NCBI GenBank assembly: GCA_032622095.1
Contig: CP136061.1
Coordinates: 46,509,797-46,573,796 of the forward strand
Direction of reading: 5' to 3'
DNA length: 64,000 bases
DNA from: Siphonodentalium dalli
Taxonomy: Eukaryota > Mollusca > Scaphopoda > Gadilida > Siphonodentaliidae
Positions 10,751-19,198 of this stretch are shown one piece after another. The stretch's first letter is position 1. Each line of letters begins with the position of its first letter. Below the pieces are notes generated by a model, which had not been told where the DNA came from, ran no database searches, and was given only the letters and a program-made list of their open reading frames with translations. A program made the translations under genes and the position numbers.

Positions 10751-12060
10751 ATTAAGTAATGTTTTTAATATTTTTTTTTGGTATTTTTGATTTTGAGAAA
10801 AACAATGCCGATGGTGGCTAGCTGTCTTAAATTTAAAAAAATGAATTTCCAATTCATGAGCACTGGCTATATAATCATATGCATAAAGCTATTCTTTGAG
10901 AGTTTTTGGTGCTGATTCGTCACGACACACGAGTCACGAGTGACGTATACTATTTATAGATCCTGGTACCGGTACAATTGACAATACTTATAGTTGCTTA
11001 TTAAATAAAATTTATGTTAGCGAGTTTATCATTAACTCAAATTTATAAACTAGTTATTCAGTAAACCAGTTTGCATTACAACTTGCAAACGCACAAATAA
11101 AACGTATACGGTAAAGAATACGCAGGATAATTTTGTGCTCTTACATTAAAGAATCTTATTACATTTTGTTACTGTATTTGGTATATTAATGGCGAGTTTT
11201 TGTACCCTACATTGACAATTTTGAATTTCGCGAAACTAAACACTCGTTCTATATATGCATGGCAAATATCGTTACCTAACTCAAGAAAAATGTCTTCTCT
11301 CATCAACTAAAACATATATGACCCCATATATGTGTTCGTCAGAACTAGTAAAAAACAGCATTTTATGTGGAAATAATTAAGATATTCTGGCAACGAATCT
11401 GCACCAAAACGCACAAAGAAATCGTTTCATGCATAGGCATATATACCAGGCCTCCCCGTGAGTCTATATATATTCTTTTTCTTCTACTTCGTGATATCGA
11501 CCAGTAATCAGTGGGTTGATTGCTATTACTATTATATTATTTTAGGCCTATACAACGGAGCGCGACACAAGCTCCCATGAGAAAGAGAGAGAGCTAGAGA
11601 ATTATGGTCCCCTTATGACCAATCATTGCAACCAGTAGCATTACAAAGTCAAGTAGTACATAGGCCTACCGGTACACAACGAACATAAAACAAGAAGAAA
11701 AAAACAATACCACGTGGTCGTGCCATAAATAGAAATAAATTATATTTAAAAATATTTGTACTAATTACCATTCAGTCAAATGAAGAATATCTTCTTGGGT
11801 AGTCGTCATTTTCATGAGATGATAACAGCAGACACAGAAAAATACAGAAATTTTCAGGAAAATACACAGAACATCAGGATTAGATCTTCAAAAACGCTCA
11901 TAGTATGACGCAAACAGAAACTGATTTAAGTTTTCTGCCGCCTAAGTTCGAAAACCGCACACACTTTCAAATATTTTTGAATTTCGCGGGCTTTAAGTTT
12001 AGGTTTCGATTTTATTTCGTTCCGACTTTGTTATTCCGGAAAAATGGTTTTGCGCCGTTT
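10751..12060. other. Unassigned 1.3-kb stretch
   Basis: AT-rich, with a short GAGAGAGAGAG run near 11585. No gene, LINE motif or inverted repeat recognised. Confidence 0.4.
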
Positions 12061-12063
12061 GTC

Positions 12064-12380
12064 ATTTCCGATTCTAAAACAGGTGATGGCGATGCGGCAC
12101 ATTTGTGTTCGTTGGTGAATTTACAATAAATTACCGATATACAGTGAGGTTTTCGAAGAACTGGAAAAATATACCTATGGAATGTTGTAGATTGGCATAG
12201 GGTGTAAGGTACCAACAGTTTTTAGTGAAAATATATTTTTTGTAGGAATACAGTTGAGTTCAAAATGGGTGGCAACAATTTTTTGTTTCGTTTCTTCCGT
12301 GACCTGCGGTCCCGGGTGGTGGTTCCGCCAATAAAAGAGGGTTTTGACCAAATTCCAGGCTCCTGCGGTTCAACAATAGT
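12064..12380 (-). repeat. Dispersed repeat A, copy 2 (inverted)
   Basis: Reverse-complement counterpart of 5024-5340, sharing TGTTCGTTGGTGAATTTACA, GAGGTTTTCGAAGAACTGGA and GGTGGTTCCGCCAATAAAAG. The two copies are about 7 kb apart in inverted orientation. Confidence 0.8.
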
Positions 12381-12409
12381 GGTCACAGTGTGCAGTCAAA
12401 TATAATTTC

Positions 12410-12697
12410 TTATTGACTTTTCAGGATCCTCCAATACTGACATCTGACAAGGTTATATATGCCCGATACAGAGGATTTCTTTAAATTTGGAACAGACTCA
12501 TCGCCTAACATAAATAACTCAAAATCTCGCTCTGTGTCGGGCACATGTAGTTGATATTCATGCACAACAACATTTCTTTTAAACTGAGAATAATTAGTCC
12601 GTATATAGCACCATGTGCAGATCGAGGAGCACCCATGCAGACATTTCTTTAAAACATCTGTATCTTCTTGGAGATATGATAACCAGGACTGGTGTCC
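12410..12697 (-). CDS. Unassigned coding-like stretch (possible exon or gene remnant)
   Basis: On the minus strand a frame stays open for about 95 codons, from just below the TGA read at 12698-12700 to a TAA at 12410-12412. The only internal ATG is late, so a simple start-codon search would miss it. The inferred peptide is rich in Cys, with Trp and Tyr (a CSSICTWCYIRTNY segment), followed by a VHEYQLHVPDTERDFELF segment and a basic end. The composition looks like protein rather than translated repeat, but I do not recognise the family. It could be a terminal exon, with an AG acceptor around 12690, or the end of a transposon gene. It abuts dispersed repeat A on its 3' side. Confidence 0.35.
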   Translation of the reverse strand, partial: GHQSWLSYLQEDTDVLKKCLHGCSSICTWCYIRTNYSQFKRNVVVHEYQLHVPDTERDFELFMLGDESVPNLKKSSVSGIYNLVRCQYWRILKSQ

Positions 12698-12699
12698 TC

Positions 12700-13090
12700 A
12701 AAATCTTAGTCTAGCCTACTAGATTGATTGATACATCTCTATGTACTACCCAATTGTCGTCTTTTATTTCTGTGTTTATGATGTTCATGTTTCATGTTAT
12801 AACATCTGAAGTATACGCAGTTGTAAATAAATAAATACTTCTTTAATGGTGGGACGGATTAATCGCGATACACAAAATGACAATCGCTCCGATCCGACAA
12901 GGTGAGCCACTACTTACATTCCATGTGTACGAATCATGTTTTGTGATGCTATTTGGATATACAATTTATGAGAATACTTGTAACACTTTGAGCAAGAGTT
13001 TCCTCTATTCCCACCAAATATCCACAGCGTGCAGAGGGTTTCACGACACTTTAACCTGGGCAGCGCCGGGTAACCCTGCTATACGTTCGA
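12700..13090. other. Unassigned
   Basis: AT-rich. AATAAATAAATA at about 12827-12838 could be a polyadenylation region on the plus strand, but no gene is seen upstream. Confidence 0.35.
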
Positions 13091-13094
13091 TATA

Positions 13095-13554
13095 TGTGAC
13101 CCGCCATATCAAATCCAGTCGTAAGTCGGGATTTTTTTTACCCTGTGTCAATGCATTCTCTTATATATGCGAGTCGACCATAGGTCGCCTCGCATATATA
13201 AGAGAATGCATTGGCCTAACAATTTTTTACAATTTTAATAAATTTTTCTTGTATTCTTTAACAATTTTATAATTTTACCCATACAAAGCCCCAGACAAAC
13301 ATGAGCAGACGACACTCTTCTATATGCTTCTATATATATGTGGGGCTCCCTGCAGGGTAATGGATGTTTTTTATTTTATGTTCTAAAAAATGTAAGAAAC
13401 ATTTATTTAAAAAAAAAGATAAAAAATTGTTAGGCCAATGCATACTCTTATATATGCGAGGCGACATATGGTCGACTAGCATATATAAGAGAATGCATTG
13501 GCACAGGGTAAAAAAAATCCCGACTTACGACTGGATTTGATATGGCGGGTCACA
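13095..13554. mobile_element. 460-bp MITE carrying the double-hairpin module (family C, copy 1)
   Basis: The ends are TGTGACCCGCCATATCAAAT at 13095 and the reverse complement ending GGGTCACA at 13554. TIR similarity continues through CCAGTCGTAAGTCGGG, a T tract and CCCTGTG. TATA lies on both sides, so the target duplication is TA or TATA. Inside each TIR sits a 65-base hairpin (13149-13213 and 13436-13500) of the type CAATGCATTCTCTTATATAT, GCGAG, GCATATATAAGAGAATGCAT. The two hairpins are separated by a T-rich spacer. No coding capacity: the 131-codon frame 12877-13272 runs by chance into this element. Confidence 0.9.
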
Positions 13555-13611
13555 TATACACATATCATTTACTAGATGGTGCATGGCTGTACGTATTGTA
13601 TGAACGATTAA

Positions 13612-14065
13612 AGATACACAATCCGAATTAACGCTTCCAAATTACTATTTCTTTGGCTTCGTAGGTAAAAAAAAACTATTTGATTCGAGACGAGGAACCC
13701 ACCCATCAAAGCTCAGAGTGACCAGATATCGATTTTTGAAATTTGTAATTTCCTGAGATATGTAATTTTTGACGGCCTGGCAAATATTCGTCAAGCCGAC
13801 GGTCTCGGACCAACTTACGGATGAAGATGGATAACTCTCAAATCAAGTGGCTTTGGGAGTTAGATATTTGACAAAATCCGGCCAAATTTCGTTGAACAAA
13901 ATAAATAACAGGTTTGGGCAGCTTTATACTATTGTTGAATGTGGTTAGCATTATTTTTAGGCAATTAATCGATTCTGATAACTGAAGCGGCATTTCAAAA
14001 ATTGTTGTTGTTGTTGTTGTATGAATCTGATGATATGGGAACCGTCGAATCGTATTGAGTACCTT
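13612..14065. mobile_element. TTAA-type non-autonomous element (family D), copy 1
   Basis: TTAA at 13608-13611 precedes AGATACACAATCC. The body shares with 61794-62250 the blocks GAATTAACGCTT, ATTACTATTTC, ATATCGATTTTTGAAAT, GATGGATAACTCT, ATCAAGTGGCTTT, GGCAATTAATCG, TTCTGATAACTG and a GTT microsatellite near 14000-14020. The right end GAGTACCTT lacks the second TTAA, so this copy is older or damaged. Confidence 0.75.
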
Positions 14066-14479
14066 CAGAAAAAACAATGGAATTATGCGTTCTTCTTCTT
14101 GAAACGCGACTTTATAATGTACATATTTTATTTATTTACTTTGATGTATTGTTAAGGAATTGGTTTGAACCATGATTAAATTGGATGGGATCCGACTGCA
14201 TTCGCGCGCACACGTCAAGTTTATTCTGCACATATTCACACGTGCCAGACATGGCACAAGAAGGATAGTCTGTTAATTGGAGCTTATGTGGTTACGTTTG
14301 AAGGGGATTAGTGGGTAGCCTGGGGTTGTAAAAGCGAGAAAGAGAATGAGTGGTTCGGGGGGCTAGCCCGGGATTGTCGGAAGGACCGAATGGTCCTCCC
14401 CTTAATCCCTCATGTTGTTGCCTTTATTTGTGATCATAAAAAAAAACAAACAAAAAAGGTAAACATTTTGTGATGGTGA
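14066..14479. other. Flank 3' of the minus-strand gene
   Basis: On the minus strand this stretch lies downstream of the frame ending at 14480 and holds AATAAA sites (about 14240 and 14422), compatible with a polyadenylated 3' end. Nothing else recognised. Confidence 0.35.
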
Positions 14480-15389
14480 TTATTTTATCTTTTTTCTTTT
14501 CTTCTTTGCATTTGGTTTTTCGGTTGATGACTGAGGTGAAGGATGTCTCTGATGGTACTGTTGTGTGATACGCTGTAGTTCCGCTTCTTGCTTCGCTTCT
14601 TGCTCTTTTATGTAGCGTTGGAAGTTTTCTGATTGTTCTTTGCTGTGTCTATCAGCATTAGCGATGGCGTTATCTGCAAGCCGGATGGTTTCTTCTACAG
14701 ACTGAACAGACCGAGTGCTGTTGTTGTTGCTGGTGGTGGAGCTGGGGGACACCGGGATGTGCTGGTAATCCGGTGTCCGTGGTAGCAAGCTGTGCAGTTC
14801 CACCTCGAAGCAGGCGGCAGGAACAGCAGGGGTGGTTTCCTGCTCCCTTGTTCCGCTTGCCTCGACGACGACAGCAGGGACCTCCGGAAGATCAACGGAG
14901 TCCCTGCTAGCTGGTGCGATGTCGCCTGTCTCCATGCAGGTCGGGTCGTCTGGGCGTCTCTCAGACAACTCCGACCTGCCGGCTGTGACATTGGACGTCG
15001 GCTGAACCACAAGGGGATGGGTGACTGGCATATCAACAGTCACCCCCATCTTCTTCCATTTTGGCTCGTCTGGCGGCGTCCCTTCTTTTCCTCGCAGGCG
15101 TCTTTTTCTTGGGCGGCCCCTTCTTCTTCCCACTCAGGTGACAGGAGGCAGTCTTGGAGTTGGTGTCCCGGGCCTGTGATTTCTGGATGCCAGCATCTTC
15201 GGTCCGGAACTCCAGGCAAAGGGTCAGGTATCCCCTGCTAGACTGGAGACTCCAGTTAGCAATGTCCAATACCCGACTTCTTTGCACTGCGGCCAACACG
15301 GCGTCTGGGATTAAATCCATAAGCCTAATCCAAAACCGTCTCACTGGCGTTAAGCACGGGGGCAGCTGCACCCGGAGGCGCGACCACAA
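14480..15389 (-). pseudogene. GC-rich unknown protein gene with AT-hook-like motif, one apparent frameshift
   Basis: Two overlapping minus-strand frames (15389-15033 and 15133-14480) look like one gene of about 290-300 codons broken near 15040-15130. The 5' frame starts MWSRLRVQLPP and holds a hydrophobic/aromatic block (RRFWIRLMDLIPD, then LDIANWSLQSS, YLTLCLEF). The overlap is very basic: KKTPARKRRDAARR in one frame, GRRRGRPRKRR in the other; the latter resembles an AT hook but may be the out-of-frame reading. The rest is Pro/Ser/Glu-rich and probably disordered, with an acidic/Gln coiled-coil-like segment near the end and a KKKRKK tail. The strong GC contrast with both flanks is notable. 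I do not recognise the family; a retroelement ORF1-type or domesticated protein is possible. The frameshift may be decay or a sequence error. Confidence 0.5.
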
Positions 15390-15419
15390 GACTCACCCGT
15401 GCTCAACGCTCTGACAGAA

Positions 15420-15907
15420 GAGGAACTAATAAGGATCGAAGCAATCACGACCGTTTCGCTCCACTCTCCTGCCAGAGCGAGAAATTCTTTTGCATGTACC
15501 TTTTATTGGCTTGGACCCGACCGGGTGTCCCAACTATAAATATAACCTATTATTGGCGTCTTAGCTAGTCGGTTTTGATCGGCGATATATTAGTTGGAAT
15601 TTCCAATATAATTCAACAGACTCTATATATAAATATACTTTAGTATTCGAACCTAATGTATCGGGTGTTCATGCACATGTATTTGCATTAAATGTCATGC
15701 ACATGTATTTGCATTAAATGTCTGCATGTTCCCATGTGACCGATTTGAACAATTGAAAAAAATAATATAAGAAAATAGTCCCACTTGCATGAGACATTGC
15801 ACTGACATTTTATTGCCAATTCGTCTGGAAAAAATTAGTGGGGTGAGGTCAGACCACTGCTATGTTACGGATATATACGATTCACTTCTGTGCGAATTTT
15901 GTTTTTT
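15420..15907. other. Unassigned
   Basis: On the minus strand this would be the upstream region of the GC-rich frame. It holds a short direct duplication, CATGCACATGTATTTGCATT, at 15670-15718. No promoter element is convincing. Confidence 0.4.
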
Positions 15908-15911
15908 TTAA

Positions 15912-16303
15912 CCCTTTACCCAACAAAACGGCCAAAACCGGCCAAATAAAGCTTCAACAGCCTAAAATATCTTCGGTCTGTCTCAATAGAACCATACCAA
16001 TATGGATATCATTGGAACCGGCTCCTTGACCACATTGTGATAGTTACAGTTATGCCCTGTGCCAATGCATTCTCTTATATATGCGACTCGACCATAGGTC
16101 GCCTCGCATATATAAGAGCATGCATTGGCCTAAAAAAAATCTTTTTTTAACACTTTTTACCATTTTTTCTTACATTCTTTAACAATTTTATAATTTTTAA
16201 TGTGTTAAGCCAATGCATTCTCTTATATATGCGAGGCGACCTATGGTCGACTCGCATATATAAGAGAATGCATTGGCACAGGGTCGTTCTGTTGGGTGAA
16301 GGG
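15912..16303. mobile_element. piggyBac-type MITE carrying the same double-hairpin module
   Basis: TTAA flanks both sides (15908-15911 and 16304-16307). The ends are CCCTTTACCCAACAAAACG and its reverse complement with two mismatches. TTAA targets with CCC-starting TIRs are typical of piggyBac elements (inference from termini). Inside, 16055-16283 holds the module beginning CCCTGTGCCAATGCATTCTC and ending GCATTGGCACAGGG, with two 65-base hairpins (16063-16127, 16211-16275) nearly identical to those of the unrelated MITE at 13095-13554. No coding capacity. Confidence 0.88.
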
Positions 16304-16410
16304 TTAAAATATAGCTGGGAAATGGCTGTGATCATCATGGCTTCTATTTTTCAGAGCATATGAAGCCGACATATCAATATTTCGCGTATTATTTTGTCAA
16401 CCTATCGTAT

Positions 16411-17223
16411 ACCTCCTTCCAAATTACGTATAGACGCAAACTGGAATCATGGGCCACCAAATGGGGGATGCGCTTGAATCCAACTAAGTGCTACATTATG
16501 AGCCTAAAGCAGAAGACACAAAGATTTTACCAACTGGCAGGGCAGATACTCCAAGAAGTCACAAACAACCCGTACCTTGGCGTCCAATTCTACAATGACA
16601 TGCAGTGGCATCACCACATCGAGTCCACCACGAAGAAGGCAAACTCCACCCTCGGCTTCCTTCGGCGTAATCTCAGCTACTGCCAAATGGATCTTAGAAA
16701 AACGGCATACATAGCATTAGTCCGCCCTCAGCTAGAGTATGCAGCAACAATCTGGGATCCTCACTATGAAAAGGACAAGACAAAGCTGGAGAAGGTGCAA
16801 CGCAAAGGAGCAAGATTTATAAAACAGGACTACCGAACGAGAGAGAAAGGCTGTGTAACATCAATGCTAAGTGAACTTCAACTACCATCCATATAAGCAA
16901 GAAGAAAGGAACAGAGACTGACACTATTTTACAAAGTGGTAAAGGGATCAGCCCCGGGTATCAACTCCGAACACTACCTAAGAAACTACCGCCCAAAGAG
17001 GAAAAAGAAACCCACAAAATTCAAGGACTTTGTTAGTGACAACATCGTGGAGAAACTAACCACAAATAACGAAAGTGCCTACGAACCAATTCATACAAAC
17101 ACAGACCAATACGGATATTCCTTCTTCCCGAGGACTGTACTTGACTGGAACAAACTGGACAACAGCACAGCCAATGCCGCCGACCTAGAAACATTCAAGG
17201 CGGCGCTGGGAGAACAAAAATAG
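16411..17223 (+). pseudogene. 5'-truncated LINE, C-terminal reverse-transcriptase tail with a stop
   Basis: One frame encodes the region just C-terminal to the catalytic YADD box of non-LTR (Jockey/CR1-type) reverse transcriptases. It shows W-x3-WGMRLNPTKC, then YLGVQF, HHHIESTTKKANSTLGFLRR, ALVRPQLEYAATIWDP and LEKVQRKGARFI. The tail FFPRTVLDWNKLD and LETFKAAL is the usual C-terminus of such elements. An in-frame TAA at 16894-16896 interrupts it, after which the same frame continues to 17223. The endonuclease and the RT fingers and palm are missing, as expected for 5' truncation during insertion. The 5' break lies about 110 bases from the piggyBac-type MITE. Confidence 0.9.
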
Positions 17224-17261
17224 CGCTCCTCACACCGTCCTTTAAAAGCCAGCTTTGGTCA

Positions 17262-17905
17262 CTAGGACGTAACAACTACATATACATACAGATATCTAGC
17301 ATCATCCACGTTCTCCAAAGAAGCTTTTCCGAACATGGAACAAACAAACGATTCGAGATAGTCCAATGTCTCACGACTTACATTTGTCGATGTTCCTAAA
17401 CTAGCGAAGGCAGATAAGAATCTATCGGATTTAATCGCCGTGTCAAAAGGTTTAATTTTACCTTTTCGCACGAAAGAAGTTGTATACAGTAAAGGCGTGT
17501 ATTCCTGGTAATGCGTCACAAACGATTCTCCCAAGATGGTCCTGTATATTTGAGACATCGACAAAACGTCTTGTGTTGTTGCTCTCGTGACCAACACCTA
17601 ACCATACAAATGATTCTATTCCAACCACGTGGTGCAGTAAGATGATCAGAACATCTGTATCGGAACAGCGGACGACTGCAGTTGGAAGCTGATATTGATG
17701 CGTTATATGGGCTAAATGCAAAACTTTTCTTGCACATGTCGGCTTCCTCGTGTTTACAGTGTAATTCAGTGGCATCTCTGCGGTTCATAGCGTTCCCACA
17801 GGCCCGGTACTCATAACACACATTGGCAAACCCAAACATCAAACAACATTCCCCTAGCACTTCAACATAAATATTATTTGCCCACTCATCTGCCAAAAAT
17901 GACAC
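17262..17905 (-). pseudogene. Large-protein pseudogene, C-terminal nuclease-like segment
   Basis: The frame starting at 17905 gives FLADEWANNIYVEV and then LHCKHEEAD (about 17749-17738). After a frameshift the frame from 17775 gives ARKVLHLAHITHQ and CSDTDVLIILLHHVV (DTD at 17661-17653). It then gives VWLGVG, RRFVDVSNIQDHLG, CDALPGIHAFT and, shifted again, the terminal LSAFASLG, LESFVCSMFGK and DDARYLY. The spacing of an EEAD box, a short helical stretch and DTDVL, followed by a Gly and a later acidic/aromatic site, recalls the metal-binding layout of PIN/5'-nuclease (XPG-I-like) folds. This is inference, not a domain match. The motif usually read HAFTGCD is degraded here (HAFTVYN). Confidence 0.6.
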
Positions 17906-17925
17906 TTTAAAAAGTCTCTGGCCGG

Positions 17926-18714
17926 ATTCGTCATCTCAGGTTTAAACCTGGTCTACCTATCAACCTCTAGGTTTAAACCGCCGTGAGTCAGCTAAATCCG
18001 TGGTTTGAATCAGAGACCGCAGGTCTAAGTGACGCATTCGTCATCTCTGGTATAAACCTGGTCCAGCCAGACCAGCGGTTTAGTAGTAGTGTCTCTGTAT
18101 CGTCGAGATAATTAGTCGTACTTTCCTAATGCGGACCGCCTCGTTTTATTAATTGGGAAAATCAATAATAACGACAGCGAGCATATTTTGATTGGAAATT
18201 TATATGCGAGAAGCACTCACACCTATAAAGTATGTGGGGATACGTTTTTATCAATTTCGATATTGTTTTTGTGTTTTATAAGCTTAAACCGGCAACTAAA
18301 CCATCTAATTCGGCGGTCCAGCTAAACCATCTTTACCGAGGCTAAACCTGAGATGACGAATCCGTCTTTTCTTCATCGCGGTTTAGAATTGTTAAACAAT
18401 CAGGCAAAAGGTGGAGCTGTAAATAATCTCGAGTGAGGGCGTATCTAAGTGGCGACTGTAGACTGGTGTTATCATGTTACAGTTGATTCATTCGCACGCG
18501 ATAATTGAGGACGTGTCAGTAAGCATTACATCAGCCTACCTTTTGTTCCGCTTGGTAACAGGGTAGTTTAACTGCAAGCTCATATCACCGACTGGAGTTG
18601 TCAATCAGCTGGCCACTAAACGACAAAAACGCCCACTTAGACCCGGTTTGGCTGGACCGCCGATGGGGGTTTAAACCAGGATTAACTCGGAGGTTTAAAC
18701 CTGAGATGACGAAT
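17926..18714. mobile_element. MITE with 25-bp TIRs inserted in the pseudogene, itself nested
   Basis: Perfect TIRs: GATTCGTCATCTCAGGTTTA and onward at 17925-17949 match the reverse complement at 18691-18715. If the outer base pair is excluded, CGG flanks both ends as a possible 3-bp duplication. The insertion separates the protein segment ending in KPKNF (or its shifted reading AENLNSDA) from FKVSFLADEW. A second, slightly diverged pair of the same termini occurs inside, at 18047 (ATTCGTCATCTCTGGTATAA) and ending at 18361 (CTAAACCTGAGATGACGAAT). Thus a smaller related element lies within the larger one. No coding capacity of its own. Confidence 0.85.
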
Positions 18715-18719
18715 CGGGC

Positions 18720-19165
18720 ATCTGAGTTTAAATTTTCAGCAAAAGTTTTTCGGTTTGACTCTCTGATCTGGACCCGTAACGCGCGACTCATTGATGATTG
18801 CTTCACGACTCTCTCGCTCGATGTCTTTAACGGACGGATGTTTGTATGTGTCAGCTACAAAGTCGACACTATTTGCAAATTTGCTGAGTGTTCTGAGCAG
18901 ATCACGGGCGATACAGCCATAAGTTGGCGATTGGTTTGTGAGTGTACGAACCATGAAAAATGCATCAACGATATAAGCGTCTACAAACTTTGGCGCTTCT
19001 GATTCTACCAGTCCTTCAAGTTTGTGAAACAATTTTGCTTTATCTGTTATCCGTCGATGTGAACCATGCACAGCGGCACTTGCGTCAGCGGGTAACTGAG
19101 AAGCTTGCGAAGATCGACGTCCATTAAACAAGATAGATATAACAATCGCCCAAATATAGGTCACG
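18720..19165 (-). pseudogene. Large-protein pseudogene, middle-to-C-terminal segment
   Basis: The frame 19164-18736 gives ITDKAKLFHKLEGLVESEAPKFVDAYIVDAF..., DFVADTYKHPSVKDIERESR and GPDQRVKPKNF. Just upstream, a shifted frame reads VDLRKLLSYPLTQVPLCMVH, so a frameshift lies near 19060-19100. The next segment of the protein is displaced by the MITE insertion at 17926-18714. Confidence 0.65.
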
Positions 19166-19198
19166 CGTGCATTCGATTTCTTTCAACTTCTTGTCTTT

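Noticed and set aside
12877-13272. 131-codon plus-strand frame
   Set aside because: It runs across the left TIR and hairpin of the MITE at 13095-13554. The peptide is made of translated TIR and T-rich spacer.
14480-15389. Bacterial contamination as the source of the GC-rich block
   Set aside because: The frames are low-complexity and basic with AATAAA sites downstream, embedded in animal repeats without a junction; no bacterial gene signature.
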